Shown here: piece after piece, positions 55,831 to 63,680 of the stretch
How the letters are laid out: each line of letters starts with the position of its first letter
How positions within the stretch are numbered: position 1 is the stretch's first letter
Position numbers and translations under genes: made by a program
The notes under the pieces: generated by a model
Databases searched by the model: none
What the model was told of the DNA's origin: nothing
The model's input: the letters and a program-made list of their open reading frames with translations, nothing else
Source: Bdellovibrionales bacterium
GTDB lineage: Bacteria; Bdellovibrionota; Bdellovibrionia; Bdellovibrionales; Bdellovibrionaceae
Assembly (NCBI GenBank): GCA_005793345.1
Contig: SXSU01000092.1
Location: 135,316 to 199,315 of the forward strand
Reading direction: 5' to 3'
Length of the DNA stretch: 64,000 nucleotides

Positions 55831-56970
55831 ATGTTAATGCGAGAAAAGTATTTACATCAATTACAGCTTCTTGAAACTGGAGTTTCATCCGAGACATCAG
55901 AGTTTTTAATACATTTACGTGAGGCAGAAAACTTTGATAAAAATATTGAAGTCGAAACCTATCGAAGATTATTGGCTATACGCGGACAAATGTATTATGG
56001 TAAATCAGTTCCACAAAGCCATTTGGCCATGCTAGAGCCTAAATTAATTAATGATTCGTTTTTAAAAGCAGAATGCCACTTTGTAAGAGGCTTAAACTTC
56101 TATTATATGAGTGAATTTATAAAAGGAGCTGCGGAATTTCGATTAGCTTCAACATATTATTCTATCCAATTTATGGATAAGGTATGTCTTGCTCTTTATA
56201 ATGAACTTTCAGGTTTAATTAACTCTAATTGTCTTTCTGATTTCGAAATGCAAGAAAAATTAAGTTCGCTCGAAAAGCTATGTTTCAATAATAATGTCAG
56301 TAGGGTTTTAGCTTTAGTTATTCGACAAAAAGCATTTTACTTATATTCAAGAAAAAAATACTTCGGTGCTCAAAGTTCAGCAGAAGAAGCTGTTAGATTA
56401 TTTAAAGAAGGTGGTTATCGAGCTGATTTACAAATAGCAATGATCATTTTAGCGCTCATTTATTATGAACTGAATAATTTTAATGAAGCAAAAAAGTTAC
56501 AAGAATCAATTTTACTTCCCATTGAAAATAGAATTTTATTTCCATATCACATCTTAGAGGTACTTCTATCTAATTCAGCTCCTAAAAATCCAGAAAATTT
56601 TTCGGTAGTGCAGTGGCATTGGTTAGAAATTTATAATCAGAAATTTAAAAATGAACAAATTGGCGAAAAAAATAATTCTGTATCATATGTTTGGAACTAT
56701 GAAACTGGAATGTTATTTTCTAATAAAAACGAATTTTTAGATCATCTTAAAAGAGGTACTGTCGAGGGGAGATTAGTCGAAATGTTGGTTGAACAAAAAC
56801 TTTCGTCAGTAGATCTTATTGAGCGACTTTGGCCAGAGTATGCAGCTGTGGAGCAACTTAATGGTCGTCTTCATCAAGTTTTAAAACGAGTAAAAAAGAA
56901 ATTACCTATCTTAAAATTTGAATATAATTTTTATTCAATTCCTATAAATTCGATAAAAATTATTAAATAA
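55831..56970 (+). CDS. TPR protein with a C-terminal winged-helix-like domain
   Basis: A 379-residue cytoplasmic protein. Most is helical with TPR-like pairs (LKAECHFVRGLNFYYMSEF, FGAQSSAEEAVRLFKEGG, IMILALIYYELNNFNEAKKL). The last 75 residues look like a winged-helix DNA-binding domain: VEGRLVEMLVEQKLSSVDLI followed by ERLWPEYAAVEQLNGRLHQV and LKRVKKKLP, and then a short wing FEYNFYSI. This LWP-type winged helix is common in SARP/BTAD-like regulators. It lies directly after the trypsin-like gene, suggesting co-expression. It may regulate that operon, but binding is not shown. Confidence 0.65.
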   Translation: MLMREKYLHQLQLLETGVSSETSEFLIHLREAENFDKNIEVETYRRLLAIRGQMYYGKSVPQSHLAMLEPKLINDSFLKAECHFVRGLNFYYMSEFIKGAAEFRLASTYYSIQFMDKVCLALYNELSGLINSNCLSDFEMQEKLSSLEKLCFNNNVSRVLALVIRQKAFYLYSRKKYFGAQSSAEEAVRLFKEGGYRADLQIAMIILALIYYELNNFNEAKKLQESILLPIENRILFPYHILEVLLSNSAPKNPENFSVVQWHWLEIYNQKFKNEQIGEKNNSVSYVWNYETGMLFSNKNEFLDHLKRGTVEGRLVEMLVEQKLSSVDLIERLWPEYAAVEQLNGRLHQVLKRVKKKLPILKFEYNFYSIPINSIKIIK

Positions 56971-57034
56971 CCACTTGTGATTAAATCTGATCATTCGCAA
57001 GCTTATATCAGATATAATCAAGAGCTGTCATAAT
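56966..57034 (-). repeat. Palindromic repeat, HP3 only, reverse orientation
   Basis: AATAACCACTTGTGATTAAA with GTCATAAT at the far end, an HP3 palindrome with loop region CATTCGCAAG and the T-T mismatch. It is diverged in the arms. Its first bases overlap the stop codon of the TPR/winged-helix gene (56968-56970), and it separates that gene from the convergent cardiolipin-synthase-like gene. Confidence 0.75.
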
Positions 57035-57070
57035 GACTACTGAGATTGACTGTCTATACTTTAAAAAATT

Positions 57071-58237
57071 CTAACACCAATATCTTAAAAAGAACATAAG
57101 TCTAATAAAAATTCGATACCACATTGCCTGTAGGTTAATGGTCTCTTTAGTAATGAGAACACTATTTTCTAGATCTGCACGAAAAACTTGATCAAGTAAT
57201 CTTTGATTTTCTCTATGGGTAACTAGTATTTCAACTTCTTGATCGTGTAAAATACTTCGATGATTAAAATTTGTAGACCCAATTGTATATGTACTATCTG
57301 CAATTAGAACTTTTTTATGTGCAAAGTGTAGTTTGTATTCATATACTTGAATATTATGATTTAATAACTGATTTAATAGTGCGTGCATGATCCACTTAAC
57401 TATAGGTTGATCATTTTTATCGGGCACTAAAACTTTAACATCCACTCCTCTTTTTGCAGCTTTATAAAGAGCTTGTAAAAGAGATCGCTCTGGAACAAAA
57501 TATGGATTTTGAATCCAAATTCTTTTCTTAGCTCTTCGTAACCGTCTTTTTTGAATATAAGTAGTTCGTCTTCGTCGTACAAATGAGTCGTTAAGTAAAA
57601 CAAGTGGATGATTGGGACGTGGACGCAATCTTAGCCAGCGTTTTTTATTAAAAGCTTTTTCAAATGCCAAATTTAATGACGGAAGAGCTTCGCCTTCAAT
57701 TCGAGCTCCAACATCTACCCATGCATTTTTTCCGTAAACTTCTTTTAGATGTACATCAGAGACATTAAGACTTCCAACCCAAGCATATTTCTTATCAATT
57801 ATTGTAACTTTACGATGAAATCCACGATTTATTTTTTTAATTCGAGACCACAATTTAAAAAAAATATTTTTTGATTCCCCTCTTGTGTGGCCAAAGCGCC
57901 ATGGCAAAGGTCGGTAGAGTTTATATCGTACACCTATTCTTCTGAGCAGTGGTGCAATGTTTTGTAAAAAAAGAGGAGAGCCCCATCCATCACAAATAAG
58001 TCTTACAGAAACACCTCTTAGGGTGGCACGATGAAAAGCTTCAATTATTCTTTGACCAAGTACTCCCTCTTCAAAAGTGAAAACTTCCATTTCAATAGAA
58101 TAACGAGCCAAATCAATTTCAGCAATGAGATCGCGATAATAATCATCATTATCAAAATAAAGCTTTTCAGTTTTCCAATTTGTTGAAAATCGTCTAACTA
58201 TTCGAGGTTTTTTACGAAGTAATAAATTATTATTCAA
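57071..58237 (-). CDS. Phospholipase D family protein, cardiolipin synthase-like
   Basis: A 388-residue protein with both HKD motifs of the phospholipase D superfamily: HRKVTIIDKKYAWVGSLN near residue 147 and HKKVLIADSTYTIGSTN near residue 320. Each is HxKx4D followed by GSxN. No N-terminal membrane helices precede the catalytic part, unlike E. coli ClsA, so it resembles ClsB/ClsC-type enzymes. It is strongly basic. In bacteria this group makes cardiolipin from phosphatidylglycerol; other phosphodiesterase roles are possible. It faces the nitrilase-family gene across a 326-base divergent gap that contains a perfect palindrome. Confidence 0.87.
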   Translation of the reverse strand: MNNNLLLRKKPRIVRRFSTNWKTEKLYFDNDDYYRDLIAEIDLARYSIEMEVFTFEEGVLGQRIIEAFHRATLRGVSVRLICDGWGSPLFLQNIAPLLRRIGVRYKLYRPLPWRFGHTRGESKNIFFKLWSRIKKINRGFHRKVTIIDKKYAWVGSLNVSDVHLKEVYGKNAWVDVGARIEGEALPSLNLAFEKAFNKKRWLRLRPRPNHPLVLLNDSFVRRRRTTYIQKRRLRRAKKRIWIQNPYFVPERSLLQALYKAAKRGVDVKVLVPDKNDQPIVKWIMHALLNQLLNHNIQVYEYKLHFAHKKVLIADSTYTIGSTNFNHRSILHDQEVEILVTHRENQRLLDQVFRADLENSVLITKETINLQAMWYRIFIRLMFFLRYWC

Positions 58238-58430
58238 AATTGATCTTACTCTTAAAAAGTGAAATTCTTGTTTATAACATAAGCTTTTAGTTGTGCCTAA
58301 TAAAGGTTAGTTTTTGTTTATTAATAAGAAAAGTCTTTTAAAAAATAGACACGAATCGTCACTCTATTTTTATAAATAAATGGTTACTTTGATGAAAAAT
58401 TATTTTCTTTTGTGGTATTTTATTTGCGAG

Positions 58431-58473
58431 ATACTAAATGGTATTATACTTAAAGTATAATACCATTTAGTAT
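58431..58473. promoter_or_regulatory. Perfect 21-bp palindrome in a divergent promoter region
   Basis: ATACTAAATGGTATTATACTT-type arm (58431-58451) pairs exactly with 58453-58473 around one base (58452). The only recognisable element in the 58238-58563 gap between the divergent phospholipase D-type and nitrilase-family genes. It has no T tract on either side and is followed by TATAATATAA, a possible -10 region. It could be an operator or a cruciform-prone site. Confidence 0.7.
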
Positions 58474-58563
58474 AATATAAAATTAACATAGGTTTTAAAG
58501 ATAATCATCGGAACATGAAGCAAATTATCAATTATCATTTTTTAAAAAAATAGGATTTAAATT

Positions 58564-59454
58564 ATGGATTTAATTATTTCAACTACCCAATTTAGTTTAA
58601 ATGCAATTTCATCTCAGGATGAATTTTGGAATCGAGTTGAAATTTGTATACTTAAATCTAAAGTGAAATCGGCAGATTGTATTTTATTTCCTGAGTATTT
58701 TAGCCTAAGTTGGTTACTTTTTAAATGTAGAATATCTGGTTATGGGAACTTAAGTTTTTTAGAGCAACTTCAAAAAGCAAATGAGTTTCATGATGAATTT
58801 ATAAATAATTTTTTTGAACTTACAATGAAACATAATATTTGCATAGTTGCAGGGACATATCCGGTAATAATGACTGACTCCTCTAAAAAAATTGTTAATC
58901 GCTGTTATGTTTTTAATCCTGAAGATCTTAAACAAACGAATCAGAAATTTTCTTTTTACCAAGATAAATTAAATATGACACGTTTTGAAGATGAGGTTTG
59001 GAAAATTAAAGGTGGAAGTCCTGATATTACTCATTTCATGCTAAAGGGTTTTAAAATTGGAATAGCAATTTGTTATGATATAGAGTTTCCAAGTTACTGT
59101 GCTGAGTTTGTTAAAGATAAAGTTGAAGTAATATTAGTTCCTAGTTGTACTGAAGATATTCATGGCTATTGGAGAGTTAGGTATTGTGCCCAGGCTAGGT
59201 GTATTGAAAATCAAACATATGTAGTGATGTCTTCAATTGTTGGGGGACACAAAGACTTTCCAGAAATAAATGTACATCATGGTCAAGGAGGAATTTATAC
59301 TCCATGTGATATCGGATATCCACCTGGTGGCATTTTAGAATTGGGAGAAGAAAATATTGAAGGTGTAGCTGTTGCAAAATTAGGTCGAAAGCAATTAGAA
59401 CATATCAGAAAAAATGGTACAGTATTGAACTTACGTGATAACTTGGCAAATTAA
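58564..59454 (+). CDS. Carbon-nitrogen (nitrilase-family) hydrolase
   Basis: A 296-residue nitrilase-superfamily amidase. The catalytic triad is complete: E44 (LFPEYFSL), K135 (QDKLNMTRFE) and C170 (IAICYDIEFPS). Members hydrolyse amides or N-carbamyl compounds such as deaminated glutathione or putrescine derivatives in the cytoplasm; the exact substrate cannot be read from sequence. Length is normal for the family. It is transcribed from the divergent promoter region that contains the 58.4-kb palindrome. Confidence 0.88.
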   Translation: MDLIISTTQFSLNAISSQDEFWNRVEICILKSKVKSADCILFPEYFSLSWLLFKCRISGYGNLSFLEQLQKANEFHDEFINNFFELTMKHNICIVAGTYPVIMTDSSKKIVNRCYVFNPEDLKQTNQKFSFYQDKLNMTRFEDEVWKIKGGSPDITHFMLKGFKIGIAICYDIEFPSYCAEFVKDKVEVILVPSCTEDIHGYWRVRYCAQARCIENQTYVVMSSIVGGHKDFPEINVHHGQGGIYTPCDIGYPPGGILELGEENIEGVAVAKLGRKQLEHIRKNGTVLNLRDNLAN

Positions 59455-59503
59455 ATTAATTAAGTAATTTTTTAATTAATTTAAGAAAAATAAAGAGAGA
59501 TTT

Positions 59504-60217
59504 TCAGATTAATTTTTGAACTTTAAATGTTATAAAATGAGAATGGATGGTATCAAATTTTGCAATCGAAGTGGGTAGTGGAAAATACCCAGCTCCTTTA
59601 ACTTCAATAATTTTAAAATTCCAAGCTTCAAGATATTCTTTAAGTCCACGGAAATTTAATATTCGAACATGGTTCCAGGATTTTAAATTAATACTTTTAT
59701 CTCGATGAAGAGCAAGTGGATTTCCAATACCTAATTTTCGATCAGAAAAATTTGTAAGTGAAAATATTTGCCATCCCATAATGCTAGCAAAAATATTACA
59801 CCAAGAACTTGCGTTTTCAGTGCTAACTATAAAATAGCCTCCAGGTGCGAGTATTCTAAAAATTTCTGATAAAAACAAATCTGTATCCAGTAAATGCTCA
59901 ATGACCTGATTTGAAGTAATCAAATCAAAACTAGAATCTTCAAAGGGAAATTTATGATTCAAATCAAATTCTTTAACAAAAATACCTTTTTGTTGTGAGA
60001 GCATTACTTTTTCAGGAACAATTTCGGCTCCAAAAACATTTTTTGTTCCAATTGAGTTGGCCCAGCTCATTGTTCTAACTCCGTCATCGCATCCTAAATC
60101 AAGGTATTTAGAATTGCGGTTTTTAGGTAGAAGGGATTTTATATTATCAAGATTATGTAGAACAGAATTTGAATACAAATTTTGAAGATAAGTTTTAAAA
60201 TAATTCACAAGATACAC
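59504..60217 (-). CDS. Class I SAM-dependent methyltransferase
   Basis: A 237-residue Rossmann-fold methyltransferase. The SAM-binding motif I is YLDLGCDDGVRTMSW (about residue 37), motif post-I has FGAEIVPEK, and motif IV is FDLITSNQVIEHLLD with a LAPGGYFIVSTE continuation, the usual Methyltransf_11/25 layout. The acceptor is unknown. It converges with the nitrilase-family gene and is divergent from purM across a repeat-filled gap. Confidence 0.85.
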   Translation of the reverse strand: MYLVNYFKTYLQNLYSNSVLHNLDNIKSLLPKNRNSKYLDLGCDDGVRTMSWANSIGTKNVFGAEIVPEKVMLSQQKGIFVKEFDLNHKFPFEDSSFDLITSNQVIEHLLDTDLFLSEIFRILAPGGYFIVSTENASSWCNIFASIMGWQIFSLTNFSDRKLGIGNPLALHRDKSINLKSWNHVRILNFRGLKEYLEAWNFKIIEVKGAGYFPLPTSIAKFDTIHSHFITFKVQKLI

Positions 60218-60378
60218 TTTCTAAAGTTTTGATTAAAAGGCTTAAAATTTACGATATTCATAAAATGAACAGTAAAAATTATTATAGTTTATTAAATTTA
60301 ACTTAAAAAAGGGTTTTATGTGAAATAATCGAATAAATTTTTAAACTCCACTTAAGTAGTATAACATGAGGAGTTAAA

Positions 60379-60632
60379 TGTCTGATATAATCGCGCAGCG
60401 GATCAGACTTAATCATGAGCAGTTTAATCATGAGTAGTGTGATCGTAGATCACCAAAGACAAACAAAAGAAATAACTGCTCGTGATTATGTCTGATATAA
60501 TCGCGCAGCGGATCAGACTTAATCATGAGTAGTGTGATCGCAGATCACCAAAGACAAACAAAAGAAATAACTGCTCGTGATTATGTCTGATATAATCGCG
60601 CAGCGGATCAGACTTAATCATGAGCAGTTATT
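60379..60632 (+). repeat. Tandem array of three HP3 units with hairpin linkers
   Basis: TCTGATATAATCGCGCAGCG occurs at 60381, 60491 and 60586. Period is 95 bases for units two and three; the first pair is 110 because of a 15-nt duplication (CAGTTTAATCATGAG). Unit one lacks its outer left arm. Linkers carry GTGATC/GATCAC hairpins in place of HP2, then AAAGACAAACAAAAGAAATA. The array fills the 495-base divergent gap between the methyltransferase and purM genes. Confidence 0.92.
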
Positions 60633-60712
60633 TTGTAGACAAGATTTTTGTCATCTGGCTTTATCTTTTCATCGCAATTCAAGATTACAAACTAAAAAAA
60701 TGAGGCTCATGT

Positions 60713-61711
60713 ATGTCACTCAATTATAAACAAGCTGGTGTTGATGTTGAAGCAGGTGAGGCATTGGTTAAATGGATTCAAAAATCTCCTCATGGAAAAA
60801 AACATCATCAAGCCAATATTGTATCCGGAATAGGTGGCTTTGCCTCATTATTCAAAGTTGATTTTAGCACCATGAAAAACCCATGTTTAGTAACTTGTAC
60901 AGATGGGGTAGGTACTAAAGTAAAATTAGGTGCGCAATTCAGACGTTGGGAATCATTAGGTCAAGATTTAGTCGCAATGTGTGTGAACGATATGATTTGT
61001 TGTGGTGGAGTGCCTCTATTGTTTTTAGATTATTATGCAACAGGTAAACTTGATCTTGAAGCTGCACAAAGCTTTTTGTTAGGAGTGCAAAAAGCATGTG
61101 ATGAGTCTCTTTGTGCCCTTGTAGGTGGCGAAACGGCAGAAATGCCAAGCGTATACCATGAAGGTGATTTTGATTGCGCAGGTTTTGCTGTTGGTGTTGT
61201 TGATAAAGACAAAGCTCTTGGTGCTCATTTAGTAAAAAAAGGTAACCGATTAATTGGTGTTTCAAGTAATGGTTTTCATAGCAATGGGTATTCCTTACTG
61301 CGAAAAGTTTTTGCTCAAGATATGGATAAATGGATTGATTACTTGATGCAACCGACTCATCTTTATGTTCAACTTGCAGAAAATCTTAAAAAAGAAAATT
61401 TAACACCAAATGCTATTGCTCATATGACAGGTGAAGGAATTGAAAATTTACCGCGTGTGATTCCTGAAAATCTTGCTTGGAAGTTGAAATCTTGGCAATG
61501 GCCGGAGCCGTTTTTAGAGGTTCAGCGAAGAACCAAAATGAGTGATGGTGAAATGTTGAGGACCTTAAACTGTGGGGTTGGTTTGATATTAATAGTAGAT
61601 CCACTTAAATTTGAATCTACAATTAAAGTCGTTAAAGATGCTGGCTATGATACGTTTGATGTTGGCGAAATGATAGATAGAAAATCTTCAGAAGAAGAAA
61701 TTATTATTTAA
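60713..61711 (+). CDS. purM: Phosphoribosylformylglycinamidine cyclo-ligase
   Basis: A 332-residue PurM (AIR synthetase), the fifth step of purine synthesis, which uses ATP to close FGAM to AIR. Family motifs are in order: SLNYKQAGVDVEAGEALVKW, ATGTDGVGTK-like TCTDGVGTKVKLG, VAMCVNDMICCGGVPLLFLD, GGETAEMPSVY and SSNGFHSNGYSLLRK. Length is normal (E. coli 345). The ATG at 60713 has a weak AGGCTC ribosome site upstream. It leads a run of purine genes continued by purN and purB; the three-unit repeat array sits directly upstream of its promoter region. Confidence 0.97.
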   Translation: MSLNYKQAGVDVEAGEALVKWIQKSPHGKKHHQANIVSGIGGFASLFKVDFSTMKNPCLVTCTDGVGTKVKLGAQFRRWESLGQDLVAMCVNDMICCGGVPLLFLDYYATGKLDLEAAQSFLLGVQKACDESLCALVGGETAEMPSVYHEGDFDCAGFAVGVVDKDKALGAHLVKKGNRLIGVSSNGFHSNGYSLLRKVFAQDMDKWIDYLMQPTHLYVQLAENLKKENLTPNAIAHMTGEGIENLPRVIPENLAWKLKSWQWPEPFLEVQRRTKMSDGEMLRTLNCGVGLILIVDPLKFESTIKVVKDAGYDTFDVGEMIDRKSSEEEIII

Positions 61712-61785
61712 TTTTTAATATTTAATTTTTTATAATGCAACACAAACAAAAGTTTTAAAAATTGTTAGCTTTGTAGAGAGAAAAA

Positions 61786-62391
61786 ATGGATTCCGAAAAA
61801 AATAAACTGAAACTTAGATCTGAACTTAAGAACTGGGCGGTGTTTATTTCGGGTAATGGAAGTAATTTACAAATTCTTTTGAATCAAAATTATACAAAGT
61901 TAAATATTGAATTGGTAGTGTCTAGTAGAAAAGATGCATATGGTTTAGAGCGAGCGCAAAAGCATAATGTTGAAAGTTATTTATTACCTTCTAAATTAAA
62001 TCAACAAGACTGGAGTCAGCTATCTCTGATGCTTAAAAACAAAAAAATAGACTTTATTTTTTTGCTTGGTTTTTTTAAAATTGTTCCCTCTTATTTTGTA
62101 AAAGAATGGGATAGAAGAATTTTAAATTTACATCCAAGTTTGTTGCCTGCATTCAAAGGTTTAAAAGCAATTGAAAATGCATACGCAGCAAATGCACCTA
62201 TTGGAGTTACTATTCATTGGGTAACTGAAGGTCTTGATGAGGGGCCAATTTTACTTCAAGAAAAATTGGTGCCAGAGAGCCCAAGTGAATATGTTAGTTT
62301 AGAGGATTTAACAGATAAAGTACATCAACTTGAACATAAACTTGTTTTAAAGGCTGTAGAAATATGTCAAAGTCATTTGCAAGAGTATTAA
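61786..62391 (+). CDS. purN: Phosphoribosylglycinamide formyltransferase
   Basis: A 201-residue PurN, which transfers a formyl group from 10-formyl-THF to GAR in purine synthesis. It shows ISGNGSNLQILL for the phosphate loop, the folate-site LGFFKIVPSYFV region, NLHPSLLPAFKG with the catalytic His, and the Asp box VTEGLDEGPILLQE. Length matches the family (about 210). The ATG at 61786 follows an AGAGAG ribosome site. It overlaps the next gene by 28 bases, which points to coupled translation. Confidence 0.95.
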   Translation: MDSEKNKLKLRSELKNWAVFISGNGSNLQILLNQNYTKLNIELVVSSRKDAYGLERAQKHNVESYLLPSKLNQQDWSQLSLMLKNKKIDFIFLLGFFKIVPSYFVKEWDRRILNLHPSLLPAFKGLKAIENAYAANAPIGVTIHWVTEGLDEGPILLQEKLVPESPSEYVSLEDLTDKVHQLEHKLVLKAVEICQSHLQEY

Positions 62392-63680
62392 TTGTTTCTG
62401 CCTATGGGCGCGAGCATTGGCTGGCGGTTCAATTGGTGCGTCTTGGTTTCGATGTTCAATTGATTGAAGTTACACATAAACTTGGTAAGTGGACGCCATC
62501 ACATTACGAAGGCCCATTTGGAATATTTATTTCACCTGTTTGGACAGCTTCTTATATTGACAGACTTTTTCAAGAGAGAATTACCCATGAAGCACCTAAT
62601 GGATTTTCAATTTGGCTCAAAGATGGCCCAATAGAGTTACGTTCTCCAGTTACCACATATAGACTCGAACAATTAAATCAAAAAGAAAAAATTTTAAAGT
62701 ACGTGCATAATCATGATGGTTATTCAGATTCACAAAAAAAAGATACTGCAAATCGTTTAGAAAATTTATCTTTTAATGAAAAATGGTTTGCAAAACTTGC
62801 ACATTATTTAATGGCTAATAAAACTATACCAACAATTGTCGAAAATGAAAATTATCTTAATCGCGAATTGATTTGTCCACTTTTGGATGCATTTTTTTTA
62901 AGAAGGCCACAAGAGAGTGCTCTTGAATCGTCCTTACAATGGTGTGAATCTCAAGGTGTTGTTGTTGTTAGAAATGGTGAAGTTCCAGATCTCGCTATTC
63001 ATGGTAGTGAAGTTGAAGGATTTGAAGTGCAATCTGCAAAATCTGGTTTTGTAAGAGCACATCAATTTATTTGGGGATTATCATCCTTAGAAACTCAATA
63101 TGCTTTTCCTAAAGTATTTCATAAAATATTTAAAGATACTGCTGTTCCGGATTATAGTTGGCAGAAGTTTAAAGTAAAGTTGGCTGATACTCCAGAACAA
63201 AAAGTTTTGCCAATTTCTTTTTTGATGATTGAAAATTTAGAATTTCCTTGGGTTCATGAGAATTTTGCAATTGTAAATAAAAATTTAACAGATCAAAATA
63301 GTGACGAATTTGATGTCTGGATATTGATACCTTTTAGCCAGAGATTTCAAACAAAATATTTAGAAAATACGATTCAAAAATTTTTAAATCAATTGTTTGA
63401 AAGGGCCCCACGTTTAAAACCAAAATTAATTTCCTTGCCAATTGAGGCAGCTAGCACATCTCAAGATTTGGGAGGAATTCCATTTCCTGTTTACGATGAA
63501 AATGTGTTGAGTAAAACTTTAACTAAAAATTTTTCTAACCTTCATTTTGATAATCCTGAAACTTGGCCACTGTTATCATGGCATGGTTCTTACTTTGGAC
63601 AATCGCAAATTATAGATCATATTTCAAAATGGTGGTCTAATCTTACTCCACTTAGAAAAGAAAAGGAACTCGAACTATGA
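62364..63680 (+). CDS. Putative flavoprotein or oxidoreductase-like orphan between purN and purB
   Basis: A 438-residue protein that I cannot assign. The N-terminal SARVLIVSAYGREHWLAVQL-type start followed by GFDVQLIEVTH reads as a beta-alpha-beta dinucleotide-binding unit in which the glycine-rich loop is altered. No other flavoenzyme motif is convincing. The remaining sequence is cytosolic in character, with no signal peptide. It overlaps purN by 28 bases and its stop overlaps the purB start by 4 bases, so it is embedded in a purine operon. Its role may be linked to purine metabolism or simply hitch-hiking in the operon. Confidence 0.6.
   Translation: MSKSFARVLIVSAYGREHWLAVQLVRLGFDVQLIEVTHKLGKWTPSHYEGPFGIFISPVWTASYIDRLFQERITHEAPNGFSIWLKDGPIELRSPVTTYRLEQLNQKEKILKYVHNHDGYSDSQKKDTANRLENLSFNEKWFAKLAHYLMANKTIPTIVENENYLNRELICPLLDAFFLRRPQESALESSLQWCESQGVVVVRNGEVPDLAIHGSEVEGFEVQSAKSGFVRAHQFIWGLSSLETQYAFPKVFHKIFKDTAVPDYSWQKFKVKLADTPEQKVLPISFLMIENLEFPWVHENFAIVNKNLTDQNSDEFDVWILIPFSQRFQTKYLENTIQKFLNQLFERAPRLKPKLISLPIEAASTSQDLGGIPFPVYDENVLSKTLTKNFSNLHFDNPETWPLLSWHGSYFGQSQIIDHISKWWSNLTPLRKEKELEL

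Noticed and set aside
14643-60632. Palindromic repeats as a CRISPR array
   Set aside because: Copies are dispersed, and where tandem (40.4 and 60.4 kb) the linkers are themselves repeated, not unique spacers. No cas genes are present.
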